Shown here piece after piece: positions 23,666-23,785 of a DNA stretch of 23,785 nucleotides. The notes beneath the pieces are model-generated. The model worked only from the letters and a program-made list of their open reading frames with translations. It did no database searches and was not told the origin of the DNA. Each line of letters begins with the position of its first letter. Positions within the stretch are counted from its first letter, which is position 1. This DNA is from a virus. The translations under genes were made by a program, and so were the position numbers. Where the stretch lies: IMG/VR virus record IMGVR_UViG_3300017730_000089, positions 1-23,785 of that record; one strand, 5' to 3'.

Positions 23666-23785
23666 TAAATCACAACTCTATACAAATCCAGTACCCTTTT
23701 GATGTGGTCTGGAAAGTCTGTGGAAGTTCTAATTCCTGCAGTACCTTGATTTTGTAAAGTTGCTCCGCCAAGTGTTCTTCTTTCT
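23665..23785 (-). CDS. C-terminal end of upstream gene (partial)
   Basis: The last 39 codons of a reading frame that enters from the right edge and ends at TAA 23667-23665, overlapping the next ATG as TAATG. The visible part includes RRTLGGATLQNQGTAG and ends DHIKRVLDLYRVVI. The position, before a gp10/Z-like gene, suggests a head-tail connector or head completion protein, but too little is visible to assign a family. Confidence 0.7.
   Translation of the reverse strand, partial: ERRTLGGATLQNQGTAGIRTSTDFPDHIKRVLDLYRVVI

Noticed and set aside
1-23785. tRNA, rRNA, insertion sequence, toxin or defence genes
   Set aside because: I found no cloverleaf, transposase, or other accessory gene; the window is filled by tail and fibre genes.

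Overview
This window looks like the tail half of the structural gene cluster of a long-tailed phage (Caudoviricetes, siphovirus-like). Every gene I can support reads on the minus strand, so transcription runs from high to low coordinates. The order and protein features match the phage lambda tail module: Z/gp10-like, U, V, G/GT, H, M, L, K, I, J. Distal fibre genes follow. Codon use is AT-rich (AGA arginine, TTA leucine, A/T third positions). The fibre proteins resemble, from memory, those of marine phages such as cyanophages and pelagiphages. The lambda-type tip (L, K, I, J) and a consensus sigma70-type promoter suggest a Gram-negative host. I cannot name the host, and I see no host genes, tRNAs, integrase or attachment site.

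Layout in transcription order. 23785-23665: last 39 codons of an upstream gene. 23665-22178: large neck/tail-completion candidate. 22178-21717: tail terminator. 21703-20435: major tail tube protein. Then comes a 51-nt gap holding a perfect 9-bp hairpin with a GAGA loop. 20383-19949: tail assembly chaperone G. A canonical -1 frameshift site and stem-loop extend G to 19572, giving a G-T fusion. 19572-15601: 1323-residue tape measure. 15601-12992: tail-tip proteins M, L, K and I. 12992-6252: 2246-residue tip/host-specificity protein J, which carries a long decapeptide-repeat stalk and ends in a Hint (intein-like) domain. 6252-5809: unknown small protein. Then comes a 92-nt gap with a perfect TTGACA-17-TATAAT promoter. 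5716 to 1: fibre/baseplate accessory genes, ending in a second decapeptide-repeat fibre that runs off the left edge.

The genes are tightly packed. Eight junctions are one-base TAATG overlaps and two are ATGA overlaps, which implies translational coupling. The only two gaps longer than 20 nt are the two that carry regulatory signals. The hairpin separates the abundant tube protein from the low-copy assembly proteins, and the promoter gives the fibre genes their own transcript. Some annotation had to be derived by hand: the chaperone start (20383, not 20416), the gene I start (13687, not 13756), the frameshift fusion, and the two edge-truncated genes.

The most unusual items are the Hint domain at the extreme C-terminus of J behind an eleven-glycine linker, the complete -1 frameshift cassette, the consensus promoter inside the late region, a duplicated insertion between the presumed iron-sulfur cysteines of gpL, and the shared 10-residue repeats in J and the distal fibre.
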